Assembly (NCBI RefSeq): GCF_003369925.1
Contig: NZ_LARY01000003.1
Coordinates: 62,001-126,000, forward strand
Direction: 5' to 3'
DNA length: 64,000 nt
DNA from: Listeria kieliensis
GTDB taxonomy: Bacteria; Bacillota; Bacilli; Lactobacillales; Listeriaceae
Part shown: one piece after another, positions 25,938 to 36,397 of the stretch
How positions within the stretch are numbered: the stretch's first letter is position 1
Layout: each line of letters begins with the position of its first letter
Position numbers and translations under genes: made by a program
Notes under the pieces: model-generated
What the model was told of the DNA's origin: nothing
Database searches by the model: none
What the model saw: the letters and a program-made list of their open reading frames with translations, nothing else

Positions 25938-27665
25938 TCAACGTTCCACTTGCTCTAAAAGCGCATCACGAACACGCGTTAATTTAGCCAAGCTTTCTTC
26001 CGCTGTTTTTCCTTTAATACTGAAATAAAATTTAATTTTTGGTTCCGTTCCAGATGGACGAAGGCAGAACCACGAACCATCTTCTAAATAAAATTTCAAA
26101 ACATCCGCACGTGGTAGAGCAATCGCTGCCGTTTCACCAGATGCGAAAGTCGTCTCACTCCGCAAATAGTCTTCTGTTCGACTAATTTTTTCACTGCCCA
26201 TACTTGTCGGCAGTTGTTCACGAAAACGTGACATCAAAGCTTTAATTTGCTCTGAACCATCTTTTCCGCTTAACGTTAGTGAAACTAAATCTTCTTTGTA
26301 ATAACCAAATTGCTTATAGAGTTCTTCTAGCTCATCAAACAGCGTAAGTCCGCGTTCCTTCGCATCGAGCATTACTTCCGAAATCGCAAGCACCGCTTGA
26401 ATCGCATCTTTATCTCGTGTAAAAGCCTTCACCATGTAGCCATTACTTTCCTCGTAACCAAATTCAAATTGATGCGAGCCCGTCGCTTCAAAACCTTTAA
26501 TTTGTTCAGCAATAAATTTAAAGCCCGTCAACACTTCAATCATTTCCGCACCATAAAACTCAGCAATATCTCGTCCAAGATCACTTGTCACGATGGATTT
26601 TAGCACTGCAGCATTTGATGGTAACTCACCTTGCTTTTTCTTTTGCTTCAACAAATAGTTCAAAATCAAAGCGCCAATTTGATTTCCCGAAAGCACATCG
26701 AATTCACCAGAATTTGTACGCACTGCGACACCAAGTCGGTCAGCATCTGGATCCGTCCCTACGAGAATATCGGCATTTTCTTTTTCACCATACGAAATCG
26801 CAAGTTCAAAAGCCTCACGATTTTCCGGATTAGGTGACTTGACCGTTGAAAAATCCGGATCATTAATAAATTGTTCTTCTACTTTAATAATGTTTGTGAA
26901 ACCAACGCTTTGAAGCGCCGGCACACCAAGAATTCCACCTGTACCGTGAAGTGGCGTGAAAACAATCTTAATGTCTTTTCCTTTTTCTTGAACAAGCGAT
27001 TTATTCACGATCACTTCTTTAAGCTTTTGCAAATAAGGACGATCCACTTCTTCGCTGATCACTTCAAGCAAGCCTTGCGTTTTCAGAACTTCAAGGTCTT
27101 CAATTTGAACAGAAAAAATATCTTGGATCGCATCGATGTATTCCGTAACTGCATCCGCGCCTTCTGGAGGCATTTGGCCACCATCTTCTCCGTAAACCTT
27201 GTAGCCATTATATTCTGGCGGGTTGTGACTTGCCGTAATCACAATCCCACTAAAACAATTTAAATAGCGTACCGCAAAAGAAAGTTCTGGTGTGGGGCGC
27301 AACGCTTCAAATACATAGCTTTTCACACCATGTTTCCCGAGCACAGCCGCACTTTCAAATGCAAATTCGCGTGACATATAACGTGGATCATAAGCGATCA
27401 CAACACCACGTTTTTTAGCTTCTTCACCATTTTCGGCAACAAAGCGAGCTAAACCTTCCGATGCCTTTCGAATCGTGTAAATGTTCATCCGGTTTGTTCC
27501 TGGACCGAGCACACCACGCATGCCCGCCGTACCAAATTCCATATCCCGGTAAAAACTATCTTCAAGAACCTTTTCATTGCCGGCTTCCTGATCCAGCTCT
27601 TTTCGAAGTTTTTCATCTAAATCCGAATTCTCGAGCCACTTCTGGTATTCCACTTGCCAGTTCAT
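25938..27665 (-). CDS. pgcA: alpha-phosphoglucomutase
   Basis: Interconverts glucose-6-phosphate and glucose-1-phosphate, feeding UDP-glucose and wall-polymer glycosylation. The 575-aa protein has FGTAGMRG at the start, the phosphoserine loop VITASHNPPEYNGYK, the metal loop GTDPDADRLG, the sugar-recognition GYEESNGYM and the phosphate-binding RPSGTEPKIKFY. Length fits the Firmicute PgcA group. The ATG has GAGAGGGG upstream. It lies 26 bases after galE and is probably co-transcribed, giving a glucose-1-phosphate/UDP-sugar pair. Confidence 0.97.
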   Translation of the reverse strand: MNWQVEYQKWLENSDLDEKLRKELDQEAGNEKVLEDSFYRDMEFGTAGMRGVLGPGTNRMNIYTIRKASEGLARFVAENGEEAKKRGVVIAYDPRYMSREFAFESAAVLGKHGVKSYVFEALRPTPELSFAVRYLNCFSGIVITASHNPPEYNGYKVYGEDGGQMPPEGADAVTEYIDAIQDIFSVQIEDLEVLKTQGLLEVISEEVDRPYLQKLKEVIVNKSLVQEKGKDIKIVFTPLHGTGGILGVPALQSVGFTNIIKVEEQFINDPDFSTVKSPNPENREAFELAISYGEKENADILVGTDPDADRLGVAVRTNSGEFDVLSGNQIGALILNYLLKQKKKQGELPSNAAVLKSIVTSDLGRDIAEFYGAEMIEVLTGFKFIAEQIKGFEATGSHQFEFGYEESNGYMVKAFTRDKDAIQAVLAISEVMLDAKERGLTLFDELEELYKQFGYYKEDLVSLTLSGKDGSEQIKALMSRFREQLPTSMGSEKISRTEDYLRSETTFASGETAAIALPRADVLKFYLEDGSWFCLRPSGTEPKIKFYFSIKGKTAEESLAKLTRVRDALLEQVER

Positions 27666-27691
27666 AACTAATCCCCTCTCAAAAGCCCAAT

Positions 27692-28693
27692 TTACTTTTC
27701 ATCTTTATCATCATAACCGTTTGGATGCGCCGAATGCCATCTCCAAGCCGCACCAATAATATCGTGCATATCCGTATGTTCCGGTTCCCATCCTAGAATC
27801 CGCTTAGCCTTTTCGCTCGATGCCACAAGCGCACTTGGGTCCCCAGGACGTCGTGCTACAATTTCATCTGGAATAGCTTTCCCAGTAACTTCGCGCGCCA
27901 CCTCAAGCATTTCCTTCACCGAATATCCCTTATTACTTCCAAGGTTAAAGATGTTGCTTTCGCCGCCATTTTTCAGATATTCAAGCGCTAAAATATGAGC
28001 TTTCACTAAATCGACAACATGGACATAATCTCGGATGCAAGTTCCATCTTCCGTCGGATAATCATCTCCATAAATCATCAACTTCTCACGCTGCCCAAGA
28101 GCCACTTGCAAAATAATCGGCACAAGATGAGATTCTGGATTGTGGTCTTCACCTATCGAACCATCTTCCTTCGCACCCGCCACATTAAAATAGCGAAGCG
28201 CCACATAACGCGTTCCGTACGCCAAATCGCACCAGTGCATCATCTTCTCCATCATCAATTTCGAATCGCCATATGTACTTTCCGGCTTCGTGCGCATCTC
28301 TTCAGTCAGTGGCACTTTCTCAGGTTCGCCGTAAGTCGCAGCAGTGGAAGAAAACACGATATGCTTCACGCCAAACTCTTCCATCACTTCAAGCAAAATT
28401 TGCGTTCCGTACACATTATTATTCAAATACTCTAGCGGGATTTCCATGGATTCCCCAACAAGCGAACTAGCCGCAAAATGGATGACACCGTCAATTTTCT
28501 CCTTGCGAAACACCTCTTGCAAGAACACTTTGTTGCGAATGTCCCCCTCATAAAAAGCAGCTTTTTCATGTACCGCTTGCCGGTGTCCCGTTTTTAAATT
28601 ATCAACAATAACCACATCATAGTTGTCCGCTATCAATTGATCGACCGCATGTGAGCCAATATAACCAGCTCCTCCAAGAACAAGAATACTCAT
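27692..28693 (-). CDS. galE: UDP-glucose 4-epimerase
   Basis: Short-chain dehydrogenase-type NAD enzyme converting UDP-glucose and UDP-galactose. The 333-aa protein starts with the Rossmann motif VLGGAGYIGSHAVDQL, has FAASSLVGES, SSTAATYG for the catalytic Ser/Thr, YGDSKLMMEKM with the YxxxK pair, and RYFNVAGA. The ATG is preceded by GAGGAAATGAG. It begins the galE-pgcA unit and would supply UDP-galactose for teichoic acid or other glycan decoration, important in Listeria wall serotype. Confidence 0.97.
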   Translation of the reverse strand: MSILVLGGAGYIGSHAVDQLIADNYDVVIVDNLKTGHRQAVHEKAAFYEGDIRNKVFLQEVFRKEKIDGVIHFAASSLVGESMEIPLEYLNNNVYGTQILLEVMEEFGVKHIVFSSTAATYGEPEKVPLTEEMRTKPESTYGDSKLMMEKMMHWCDLAYGTRYVALRYFNVAGAKEDGSIGEDHNPESHLVPIILQVALGQREKLMIYGDDYPTEDGTCIRDYVHVVDLVKAHILALEYLKNGGESNIFNLGSNKGYSVKEMLEVAREVTGKAIPDEIVARRPGDPSALVASSEKAKRILGWEPEHTDMHDIIGAAWRWHSAHPNGYDDKDEK

Positions 28694-28729
28694 CTCATTT
28701 CCTCCTCGTACTTTTTTACATTTAAATTC

Positions 28730-28758
28730 ATTCTACAACAAATCTTGCACTTCGTCAT
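28730..28758 (-). promoter_or_regulatory. possible sigma-A promoter of galE-pgcA
   Basis: ATGACG (28753-28758), 17 bases, then TAGAAT (28730-28735) on the minus strand. The -35 matches 4 of 6 positions. Confidence 0.45.
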
Positions 28759-28820
28759 GTGAATTCAATAAGAATACCGTTTGTTCACAAATTTGTCATT
28801 TATCTTTCTTTTTACTCAAC

Positions 28821-28853
28821 AAAAAAAGTTGAGATCAAAAGATCCCAACTTTT
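28821..28853 (-). terminator. terminator of the DUF3100/M20 operon
   Basis: AAAGTTGgGATC pairs with GATCtCAACTTT around TTTT, followed by a T run on the minus strand, 11 bases after the stop of the 164-aa gene. Confidence 0.82.
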
Positions 28854-28863
28854 CCCATTCCAA

Positions 28864-29358
28864 TCACAGTTTTCCAGTTACCCACAATCCGAGTTGTGAC
28901 AAAATCGCGCTTCCTAGATACGTACCAATGAAAACAAAGATCGCAACAATGGCTACTTTCCAAGAAGTCTTCGATAAATCAATCAAGTGATCCGCAACCG
29001 AAATTCCTGCGAATGCCAAAATCGGCGTTGTAATCGACAAGAAATCCACAGCCGCAATCGCTTGAACGAAGAAATTCGATGATAAACAGAAAATAAGCGA
29101 AACAAGCGAAACCCATCCAAGTACTGGAAAACTCTTCAAAATATTCACAGGTACTTTTTTCATGATATCCGAGACCAGAATCCCAATAAAGGAAAAGCCC
29201 CATAAAACAAAGAGGCCAATAAACGTATCCATCGAAATCGGCGTTCCTTCAGGATTTTTCCATAACTTCACTTGTTGCGTAAATAAAATAAGCGCAATAC
29301 TTAAAAGTAGAACTAGACCAAATTTAATATACTTATGCTGCAACACTTTGTTAGACAC
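28864..29358 (-). CDS. membrane protein, probable second subunit of a DUF3100 transporter
   Basis: A 164-aa protein with five hydrophobic segments (FGLVLLLSIALILFT, FIGLFVLWGFSFIGILV, LGWVSLVSLIFCLSS, FLSITTPILAFAGISV, VAIVAIFVFIGTYLG). The GTG start has GGGAGGAG and overlaps the 3' end of the DUF3100 gene by 8 bases, so it is translationally coupled and probably forms a complex with it. I do not know a functional assignment for this family. It is last in a three-gene unit with an M20 hydrolase. Confidence 0.82.
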   Translation of the reverse strand: MSNKVLQHKYIKFGLVLLLSIALILFTQQVKLWKNPEGTPISMDTFIGLFVLWGFSFIGILVSDIMKKVPVNILKSFPVLGWVSLVSLIFCLSSNFFVQAIAAVDFLSITTPILAFAGISVADHLIDLSKTSWKVAIVAIFVFIGTYLGSAILSQLGLWVTGKL

Positions 29359-30151
29359 CTTGCTCCTCCCCTTTCCTTGTTAAAACGCGATACATGAATC
29401 TTTGTAGCGGAACCGCCAAAAAGACCATCGTGTAAGTTCCCAAAAAGCTTGTTAAAAGCTGACTTGCTGCAGCAAAAGAAAGAATCGTGCCGCTTAAATC
29501 AGGAACTTGAGCCGCAAGCGTTGAAGAAGCTGCCGTCATCATGCTGGCTGATCCCACGCCTGAACTCATCGCAAGTGCCCGCACATCGAATCCAAGGTAA
29601 AGTAAGAACGGTGCAAAAATACTGAAAAAGATTGCGCCAAAAAGCGTTCCGATCAAATAAATCGACAAGACGCCTCGCCCTTCCGGTGAATTGAGCGTGT
29701 ATTTCTCCGAGATATAAGCGAGTTCCCCTTCACGCCCGAGTCCAAGCGTCGCACCAATTGCTTCACGACGAAGACCAAGTAACAATGCGATCGGAAGACC
29801 TAGCAGAACAGTCCCTAAGTTCCCAAGTTCTTGGAAAATAAAGACCCAGCCGATACTAAAAATTTCTTTAATATTCGGAGCTACATCTGCCCCGTAACGG
29901 GCCATAAGGGGCAACATGATATAAATCAAGTACTTTCCAGAAAAACCAACATTTTCTTTGCTATAAATTCGTTTCAAAATCCCTTTTCTAAAATAAGGAA
30001 CTCCAAGAATCATTCCGATGATAACAGCAAAAACAAGTGGAAGAATCGTAATCGTTACTTTCCCCATTTTCACTGGTACAATTCCAATTAGTTCCGAAAT
30101 GGCAATAATCACTAAAACCGTTGCTAACAAATAAACAAAATTCTTTTTCAT
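29351..30151 (-). CDS. DUF3100-type membrane transporter protein
   Basis: A 266-aa protein with about seven membrane segments. Stretches such as FAVIIGMILGVPYFRKG, GLGREGELAYISEKY and SSGVGSASMMTAASSTLAAQ look like the DUF3100 family, which occurs beside a small partner protein and an amidohydrolase or peptidase in many Firmicutes. The polar GSASMMTAASS stretch within a helix could be a substrate site. It is 12 bases after the M20 gene and overlaps the 164-aa gene by 8. The transported compound is unknown; import of the M20 substrate is inferred. Confidence 0.8.
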   Translation of the reverse strand: MKKNFVYLLATVLVIIAISELIGIVPVKMGKVTITILPLVFAVIIGMILGVPYFRKGILKRIYSKENVGFSGKYLIYIMLPLMARYGADVAPNIKEIFSIGWVFIFQELGNLGTVLLGLPIALLLGLRREAIGATLGLGREGELAYISEKYTLNSPEGRGVLSIYLIGTLFGAIFFSIFAPFLLYLGFDVRALAMSSGVGSASMMTAASSTLAAQVPDLSGTILSFAAASQLLTSFLGTYTMVFLAVPLQRFMYRVLTRKGEEQGV

Positions 30152-30163
30152 TGGTCCTCCCTT

Positions 30164-31426
30164 TTACGATTCAATTATACTCAAAATTTGTTGTTCATAT
30201 TCTTTATAACTGCGTTTGTACAGCTCTTTACGATCAATTGACCCATTCATCTCTTCAAGCACATCTGCAATAAAGCCTGGAAGTGTTTCAAGAACAAATG
30301 GCTCATCAATCATTTTAAAATCATCGCCATGAATTGAGCCTGTAAACCCGCCATAGCTAATTTGAATACAAGGCATCATAAAGGATAAATCGCCAATATC
30401 GCCAGCAGCTGCAATGCCACCGCGATCTTCAATAATCGCTTCCACAGCATCATTTTTTAGATAAGCTTTCTTTACAAATTCATTCAAATAGCGATTTTGA
30501 ATGAACGGTAGATAGCCCATTTGCGTTTGAATATCCACTTTACCACCCAAACTCATCGCGCTTCCAAGAGCAGCTTGATCAAGCTTCACAGCCGTTTGCT
30601 TCATATAATCAAGCGTTCTCGTACGCAAGTCGGTGCCGACACGGACCTTATTTGGAATCACATTCGTCGACATATTCGAATTCATCAAAATCGGATTAAA
30701 ACGAACAAGCATCGTGTCATCCATTTGTTGCCGCATAAAGCCTAAAGCCACATTAAATAAGTTAGACATACTGTAGGCATTAACCCCGCTAAATGGGGCA
30801 AAGCCCGCATGCGCAGCTTTTCCTTCAAAATCATAGTACTTGTACAAAAAGCCCGCCAAATCACAGTTGATTTCGATCGTCGGCTTATCAAACGTTTCGC
30901 CGATTGCATGCACGCACATCGCGAAATCAATATCATCAAAAACACCCAGCTTCATCGCTTCCGGTTTTCCACCATAATATGTAATTTTCCCTTGCGAACG
31001 TAACGTTTCACGGTATTCCAAATCTAAAAATTCCTCTGCAGGAACGAATACAAAAACGATATTAAAATCAAATTTTTCATAAGCTTTAGAGCTTACCAAG
31101 TAGGCATATAAAGCGAGCGCTGTCGTAATTTGTGTAAAGTGCCCACAATTATGAGCTGCACCCGTTTCCGGATCAGCGTTGAAATGCGTTGGCGCGTAAA
31201 CCGCATCCAGTTCAGCGATAAACGCCATCGTCATTTCCTTATCCTTCGAAAGCCATGTCTTAATCCCCGTTGCACTAAAATGTTCCAACTGAGCATCCGG
31301 GTTCTCCTTCAGCAAAAAGTCTTCCACCACTTTTTTAGTGTATACTTCTTTGTAACCTAGTTCTGGATGATCGAACAAATCATGCGCAATTTTTGACATT
31401 TCTTCAAAACGTTCCTGAAAAAACAT
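30164..31426 (-). CDS. M20-family amidohydrolase (AbgB-like)
   Basis: A zinc-dependent amidohydrolase or aminoacylase of the M20D group, 420 aa. Features are HDLFDHPELGYKE at the start, AELDAVYAP and AAHNCGHFTQI for metal ligands, FVPAEEF with the catalytic glutamate, and KAAHAGFAPFSGVNA in the dimerisation domain. It has no signal peptide. Length and AHNCGH context resemble p-aminobenzoyl-glutamate hydrolase subunits. The ATG at 31426 has AAAGGTGG 7 bases upstream; a TTG two codons earlier is possible. It is first in the operon with the two-part membrane transporter, so it probably hydrolyses what they import. Confidence 0.9.
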   Translation of the reverse strand: MFFQERFEEMSKIAHDLFDHPELGYKEVYTKKVVEDFLLKENPDAQLEHFSATGIKTWLSKDKEMTMAFIAELDAVYAPTHFNADPETGAAHNCGHFTQITTALALYAYLVSSKAYEKFDFNIVFVFVPAEEFLDLEYRETLRSQGKITYYGGKPEAMKLGVFDDIDFAMCVHAIGETFDKPTIEINCDLAGFLYKYYDFEGKAAHAGFAPFSGVNAYSMSNLFNVALGFMRQQMDDTMLVRFNPILMNSNMSTNVIPNKVRVGTDLRTRTLDYMKQTAVKLDQAALGSAMSLGGKVDIQTQMGYLPFIQNRYLNEFVKKAYLKNDAVEAIIEDRGGIAAAGDIGDLSFMMPCIQISYGGFTGSIHGDDFKMIDEPFVLETLPGFIADVLEEMNGSIDRKELYKRSYKEYEQQILSIIES

Positions 31427-31559
31427 ATCCAAGCCACCTTTTCATTATTTTTAAACCCCTCAATAAAAACATCTACAGATAATTTATTTCTGCTAAAGAA
31501 TATAATTGAAAAACTTTCATGAAATTATTTTAACATAACATTTCCTCCATAGATATAGC

Positions 31560-31588
31560 ATTCTATCGGATTTTTCTAATATTTGCAA
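31560..31588 (-). promoter_or_regulatory. sigma-A promoter of the M20/DUF3100 operon
   Basis: TTGCAA (31583-31588), 17 bases, then TAGAAT (31560-31565) on the minus strand. The leader would be about 130 bases. A second candidate, TGT-TAAAAT, lies closer to the gene. Confidence 0.55.
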
Positions 31589-31602
31589 AATCATTTCGCA
31601 TT

Positions 31603-31640
31603 AAAAGAAACCCTCGCTTTTTAAAAAGCGAGGGTTTCTT
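31603..31640 (-). terminator. rho-independent terminator of trxB
   Basis: AAGAAACCCTCGCTTTTT pairs with its complement, giving a strong stem directly after the trxB stop. Confidence 0.88.
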
Positions 31641-31644
31641 AGCA

Positions 31645-32631
<987 letters not shown>

Positions 32632-32691
32632 CTAAGTCTATCAACAGCTTAATACGAAAACCCATTTTCGTCTATTTTTCTGCTCATGCGG

Positions 32692-34152
32692 TCACAGAAA
32701 TGGTAACTCAAGTGGTTGCGCTCCACAAATTTGTGTCGCTTCACTTACTTGTTTCCCGCCAAAATGAACTAACAGATAAGCAGAAATGCCTTGCAACTGC
32801 TCTTCATCAAGTGTCACTTCAGCTTCGCTCAAGCGGAAAATGGCAGCAAGTGATTCTTTATAGAAAGAAAGATTTTTGGCAGCAAGTGGCAAAGCTTCTT
32901 CCTCAAGCTTCCGCCAAATCTGGATCAAGGTTTTGCTATTCCGCTCCAAAATGCCTTCAGGTAAATACTCGAAGTCTGTGAATACCAAATGCTCAAGATA
33001 ATTCCAATTGCTCATCTCAAATAGCGGATTAAAAAGAAGCAGTTCCGCTCGCACGGAAGAAATCGAAAGCGCATAAACGCCAATAAAATGATCCAGCTCA
33101 TCTTCCGCGCAAAGTTCCGTCAAAATTTGCGAAGCTTCGTGAGCCATCTCTCCTTTTCTTGAAAAAGGAAAAGCCTCTCGCTCATAAACATCACAATTCA
33201 AAAACTGTTGCCAATATTCCTTTGCATTTTCTTCTTGGCCAAGATAAAAGGCTGTTTTTGCCCGGTAATAGTAAAAACGCGGACGATCCGTAACCTCGAG
33301 ATCAACTATATCGACAAACAGGTTCTCAGCCTGTGTGTAGTCTGCCATCATCGCGTGCAATACAGCCAAACGCTCTTTATGATGAGTTAAAATCGGAACT
33401 ACTTTTTTCAGTTCTCCGTATAATTTCTCAGCTTCTTCTCGGTTCGCTTTAAAATAATGGTACACAAACAAATCTGCTAGCCCAAGTAAATTCCCCGGCG
33501 AACGATCAAGCAGACGATAAAGAACTTTCAAACCTTCCTCTTCTCGTAAATCTTCAAAATAAAGCATCGCGAGCTGATTATACGCTGGCCAAAAATTCGG
33601 TTTTTCGTCAACCACCTTCTCAAGCACCTGACATGCCGAAGCACTATCTTCCTCTGCCAAATAGCGATTCAGCTCCCGCTTATACTGGTAAAACTCCTGT
33701 TCGGCTTTAGCAAAATTATTTTCAAGCGCCACGCCGATCGGAGTTTCCTCTAGTAAAAGTTGAATCAGATCCTCTGCTTCCTCTTTATACTCGCCAGTCG
33801 GGTCCAGTTCCTGGTAACGCTTGGCATATTGAAGCGCACGCCTAAAATCTTTCATATAGGCGAAATTATTGGCGATAAAGTAATAACAATACACCATGCT
33901 CTCATCCAAATTTTCCAAAATATAACGCAAAAATTGGTTAGACTTATGGAACTGCCCTACTTCCGTATAGCAAATTGCCAGTTGGCACATCACCACTGGT
34001 TCGCGTGGTTCAAGTTCATGTGCTCGTTCCAAATATTCGATTGCTTCTTTGATCTTTTCTTCGCGAAAAGCAGCAATCCCCCGTTCAAAATAGAAGTAAC
34101 TATTCGGGAAAAAGTGAATCACTTTCGCGTCTCTTGATTCTCTTTTCTTCAA
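32692..34152 (-). CDS. tetratricopeptide-repeat protein
   Basis: A soluble 486-aa protein made largely of TPR helices: SYFYFERGIAAFREEKIKEA, LERAHELEPREPVVMCQLA, FAYMKDFRRALQYAKRYQEL, YNQLAMLYFEDLREEEGLK. TPR proteins usually act as scaffolds for protein contact. It has no signal peptide or membrane helix, and no catalytic domain is seen. The start is a TTG with GGAGGGGAG. A family member occupies the same place between trxB and the acetyltransferase in Listeria and, I recall, in Bacillus (YvcD). Its exact role is not known to me. Confidence 0.9.
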   Translation of the reverse strand: MKKRESRDAKVIHFFPNSYFYFERGIAAFREEKIKEAIEYLERAHELEPREPVVMCQLAICYTEVGQFHKSNQFLRYILENLDESMVYCYYFIANNFAYMKDFRRALQYAKRYQELDPTGEYKEEAEDLIQLLLEETPIGVALENNFAKAEQEFYQYKRELNRYLAEEDSASACQVLEKVVDEKPNFWPAYNQLAMLYFEDLREEEGLKVLYRLLDRSPGNLLGLADLFVYHYFKANREEAEKLYGELKKVVPILTHHKERLAVLHAMMADYTQAENLFVDIVDLEVTDRPRFYYYRAKTAFYLGQEENAKEYWQQFLNCDVYEREAFPFSRKGEMAHEASQILTELCAEDELDHFIGVYALSISSVRAELLLFNPLFEMSNWNYLEHLVFTDFEYLPEGILERNSKTLIQIWRKLEEEALPLAAKNLSFYKESLAAIFRLSEAEVTLDEEQLQGISAYLLVHFGGKQVSEATQICGAQPLELPFL

Positions 34153-34215
34153 CTTCTCCCCTCCATTCCTCGTTTCTTAGTTGAAGTATATCATAGATTT
34201 TTTGTTCCGCAAGTG

Positions 34216-34266
34216 GCAAAAAGACTGAAATAAGAGCCTTTTTATCTTTACGCTCCCATTTCAGTC
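34216..34266 (-). terminator. terminator of the lgt-ppaX-acyltransferase operon
   Basis: GACTGAAAT (34223-34231) pairs with ATTTCAGTC (34258-34266) and is followed by five T on the minus strand. The upstream arm overlaps the last codons of the acyltransferase. Confidence 0.72.
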
Positions 34267-34767
34267 CCTTTTATTTTCCCGATCAAGCGGGCGCACAACG
34301 AGTGGGTTCCCAAATGCTAAGTGATCATCCGGAATATCTCGATTAATAACTGCCCCAGCTCCCACTTTGACGCGGCTTCCAATTGTCACCCCCGGAAGAA
34401 TCGTTACATTGGCTCCGATCATCGTGTCATCACCAATTTGAACTTCTCCCGTGCGGTATTCTTCAATCAAATATTCATGTGTCAAAATCGTTGTGTGGAA
34501 TCCAATAATCGAATTCCGACCAATTTTGATTTTTTCTGGATAAAACAAATCAAATGTTACTTTGAAAGCGATGGCCGTATTTTCACCAATCTCCATCCGC
34601 AAAAGACTCTGATACAACTTTCGCTTACCTGAAATCCACGGAAAATAGCGGCAAAACTCGATCACGATCGTGTTTTTCAAAGTTCGCCAAAATGATACCG
34701 TTTGATAAACTCGAAATAGCGGATTTTCTTTTTCTCTTCTTGGTTTAAAACGGTTCAAGCGACGCAT
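34261..34767 (-). CDS. left-handed beta-helix acyltransferase
   Basis: A 168-aa hexapeptide-repeat acyltransferase. The C-terminal half shows repeated turns (IGRNSIIGFHTTILTHE, IGDDTMIGANVTILPGVTIG, VKVGAGAVINRDIPD) typical of maltose/galactoside-type acetyltransferases that use acetyl-CoA. The N-terminal 70 residues are basic and hydrophobic. It is two bases after ppaX and in the same operon as lgt and hprK, as in Bacillus (YvoF). The acceptor is unknown. Confidence 0.92.
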   Translation of the reverse strand: MRRLNRFKPRREKENPLFRVYQTVSFWRTLKNTIVIEFCRYFPWISGKRKLYQSLLRMEIGENTAIAFKVTFDLFYPEKIKIGRNSIIGFHTTILTHEYLIEEYRTGEVQIGDDTMIGANVTILPGVTIGSRVKVGAGAVINRDIPDDHLAFGNPLVVRPLDRENKRD

Positions 34768-34769
34768 CG

Positions 34770-35426
34770 TTACTCTTCCTCACGATGAACAATCTTCAGC
34801 AAGTCGCCCATTTTGTGTAACATATAATCAGGTTCATAAGCGAGAAGCGTGTCTTCCCCTTTGATGCTCCAAGCAACACCTGCAGCTTTCACACCGGCAT
34901 TTTTTCCAGCCAAAATATCATGATAGTTGTCTCCGACCATGATCGCTTCCTCTTTTGAAGCATTTAAAAGCGTCAACGCCATGTTAATCCCTTCTGGATC
35001 AGGCTTTGCGGCTTGCACTTGATCGAAACCGATAACAACTTGGAAAAACTTATCTAGCCCCATTACTTTTAGGCCTCGCATTACTGTGTCATAAATCTTC
35101 GTTGAAACAATAGCAAGTTTATAATCTTCTTCATAAAGGGCTCGAATCGCTTCATAAACGCCATCATATTCCAAGATGAGCTCATCATGATGCGCATTTG
35201 TATACGCCCGGTAAAAATCGATCATTTCTTCTGCGCGTTCTGGCAACAAATTCCCAAAGGTTTCAGAAATCGGCGGTCCAATAAACGGCAGGATTTCTTC
35301 ACGAGAAAATTCTTTTTCAGGTAAAAATTCTTTTAATGTCGCTTGAAAAGAAGCGATAATGAGTTCATTGGTATTAATCAAAGTCCCATCTAAATCGAAA
35401 AGCAGGGTTGTGATTTCGCTAGTCAT
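34770..35426 (-). CDS. ppaX: pyrophosphatase PpaX (HAD family)
   Basis: HAD hydrolase that splits the pyrophosphate formed when HPrK/P dephosphorylates P-Ser-HPr. The 218-aa protein has motif [16 protein letters not shown], a Ser/Thr motif II (IVSTK), Lys in AKPDPEG, and motif [11 protein letters not shown]. The gene order hprK-lgt-ppaX supports PpaX over other phosphoglycolate phosphatase-like HADs. It lies 23 bases after lgt, with GAAAGGGTG before its ATG. Confidence 0.93.
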   Translation of the reverse strand: MTSEITTLLFDLDGTLINTNELIIASFQATLKEFLPEKEFSREEILPFIGPPISETFGNLLPERAEEMIDFYRAYTNAHHDELILEYDGVYEAIRALYEEDYKLAIVSTKIYDTVMRGLKVMGLDKFFQVVIGFDQVQAAKPDPEGINMALTLLNASKEEAIMVGDNYHDILAGKNAGVKAAGVAWSIKGEDTLLAYEPDYMLHKMGDLLKIVHREEE

Positions 35427-35449
35427 GTCTACACCCTTTCCTGATTAAA

Positions 35450-36283
35450 TTATTTCCTTTTTGGCACGTTACCGAACTTATCGGCCATATAATAAGGCGG
35501 ATTTTGTTTGATCCGACGATAAGCAATAATCGCGAGGGAAACCACGATAAGAAGTATCGCGAGTACTTGCGAAACGCGGAAATCGCCCCACATTAAGCTA
35601 TCTGTTCGCATTCCTTCGACAAAGAATCGTCCGAAAGAGTACCAGATCACATAACTCAAGAAAAGTTCGCCTCGTCTGATTTTTGTTCGGCGCAAGATGA
35701 GTAAAACGATAAATCCTAAAACATTCCACAGGCTTTCATAGAGAAAGGTGGGTTGATAGTATGTACCTTCAATATACATTTGATTAATGATGAAGTCTGG
35801 TAAATGCAAGCCTTCCAAGAAACTCCGGGTAGTTTCCGCACCATGTGCTTCTTGATTCATAAAGTTGCCCCAGCGTCCAATAGCTTGAGCGATAATCAAA
35901 CTTGGCGCTGCAATATCCGCCAACTGCCAAAATGAAATTTTCTTCACTCGAGCAAAAATGATAGCCGTCGCAACCGCCCCGATTAAAGCGCCATAAATCG
36001 CAATGCCCCCATGCCAAATTTTAATGATTTCGTCTAAATTGTTTTTATAAAAATCCCACTGGAACACGACATAATAAATTCGCGCACAAATAATTGAAAT
36101 CGGGATTGCCCAAATCAAAAGGTCAATATACAATTCTTTATCTAATCCACGCTTGCTAGACTCTCGAAGAGCTAGTAAAAGAGCAACTACAACACCAACT
36201 GCAATAATAATGCCATACCATTTGATTGAGAGTCCGCCAAGATCGATCGCAACCGGATCAAGCGGCTTAATTTGATTCTCCAT
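35450..36283 (-). CDS. lgt: prolipoprotein diacylglyceryl transferase
   Basis: Integral membrane enzyme that moves diacylglycerol from phosphatidylglycerol onto the lipobox cysteine of prolipoproteins, the first step of lipoprotein maturation. The protein has about seven membrane helices, the LGT signature [13 protein letters not shown] with the essential Arg/Asn, and [12 protein letters not shown] with the conserved histidine. I placed the start at the ATG at 36283 (277 aa, the usual Listeria length), with GTAGG before it; the frame is open to an ATG at 36304. It would mature PstS and the phosphatase lipoprotein in this window. Confidence 0.96.
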   Translation of the reverse strand: MENQIKPLDPVAIDLGGLSIKWYGIIIAVGVVVALLLALRESSKRGLDKELYIDLLIWAIPISIICARIYYVVFQWDFYKNNLDEIIKIWHGGIAIYGALIGAVATAIIFARVKKISFWQLADIAAPSLIIAQAIGRWGNFMNQEAHGAETTRSFLEGLHLPDFIINQMYIEGTYYQPTFLYESLWNVLGFIVLLILRRTKIRRGELFLSYVIWYSFGRFFVEGMRTDSLMWGDFRVSQVLAILLIVVSLAIIAYRRIKQNPPYYMADKFGNVPKRK

Positions 36284-36397
36284 GTTTAACCTACTTTCAT
36301 TCACTTTGTTCGTATTGATTGTACCTTTTTTTACGTAAAAAGAAAAGGAGCCCGAATTTCTACTTCTTCATTCACTCGTGGCTCCATTTCTGGCATT

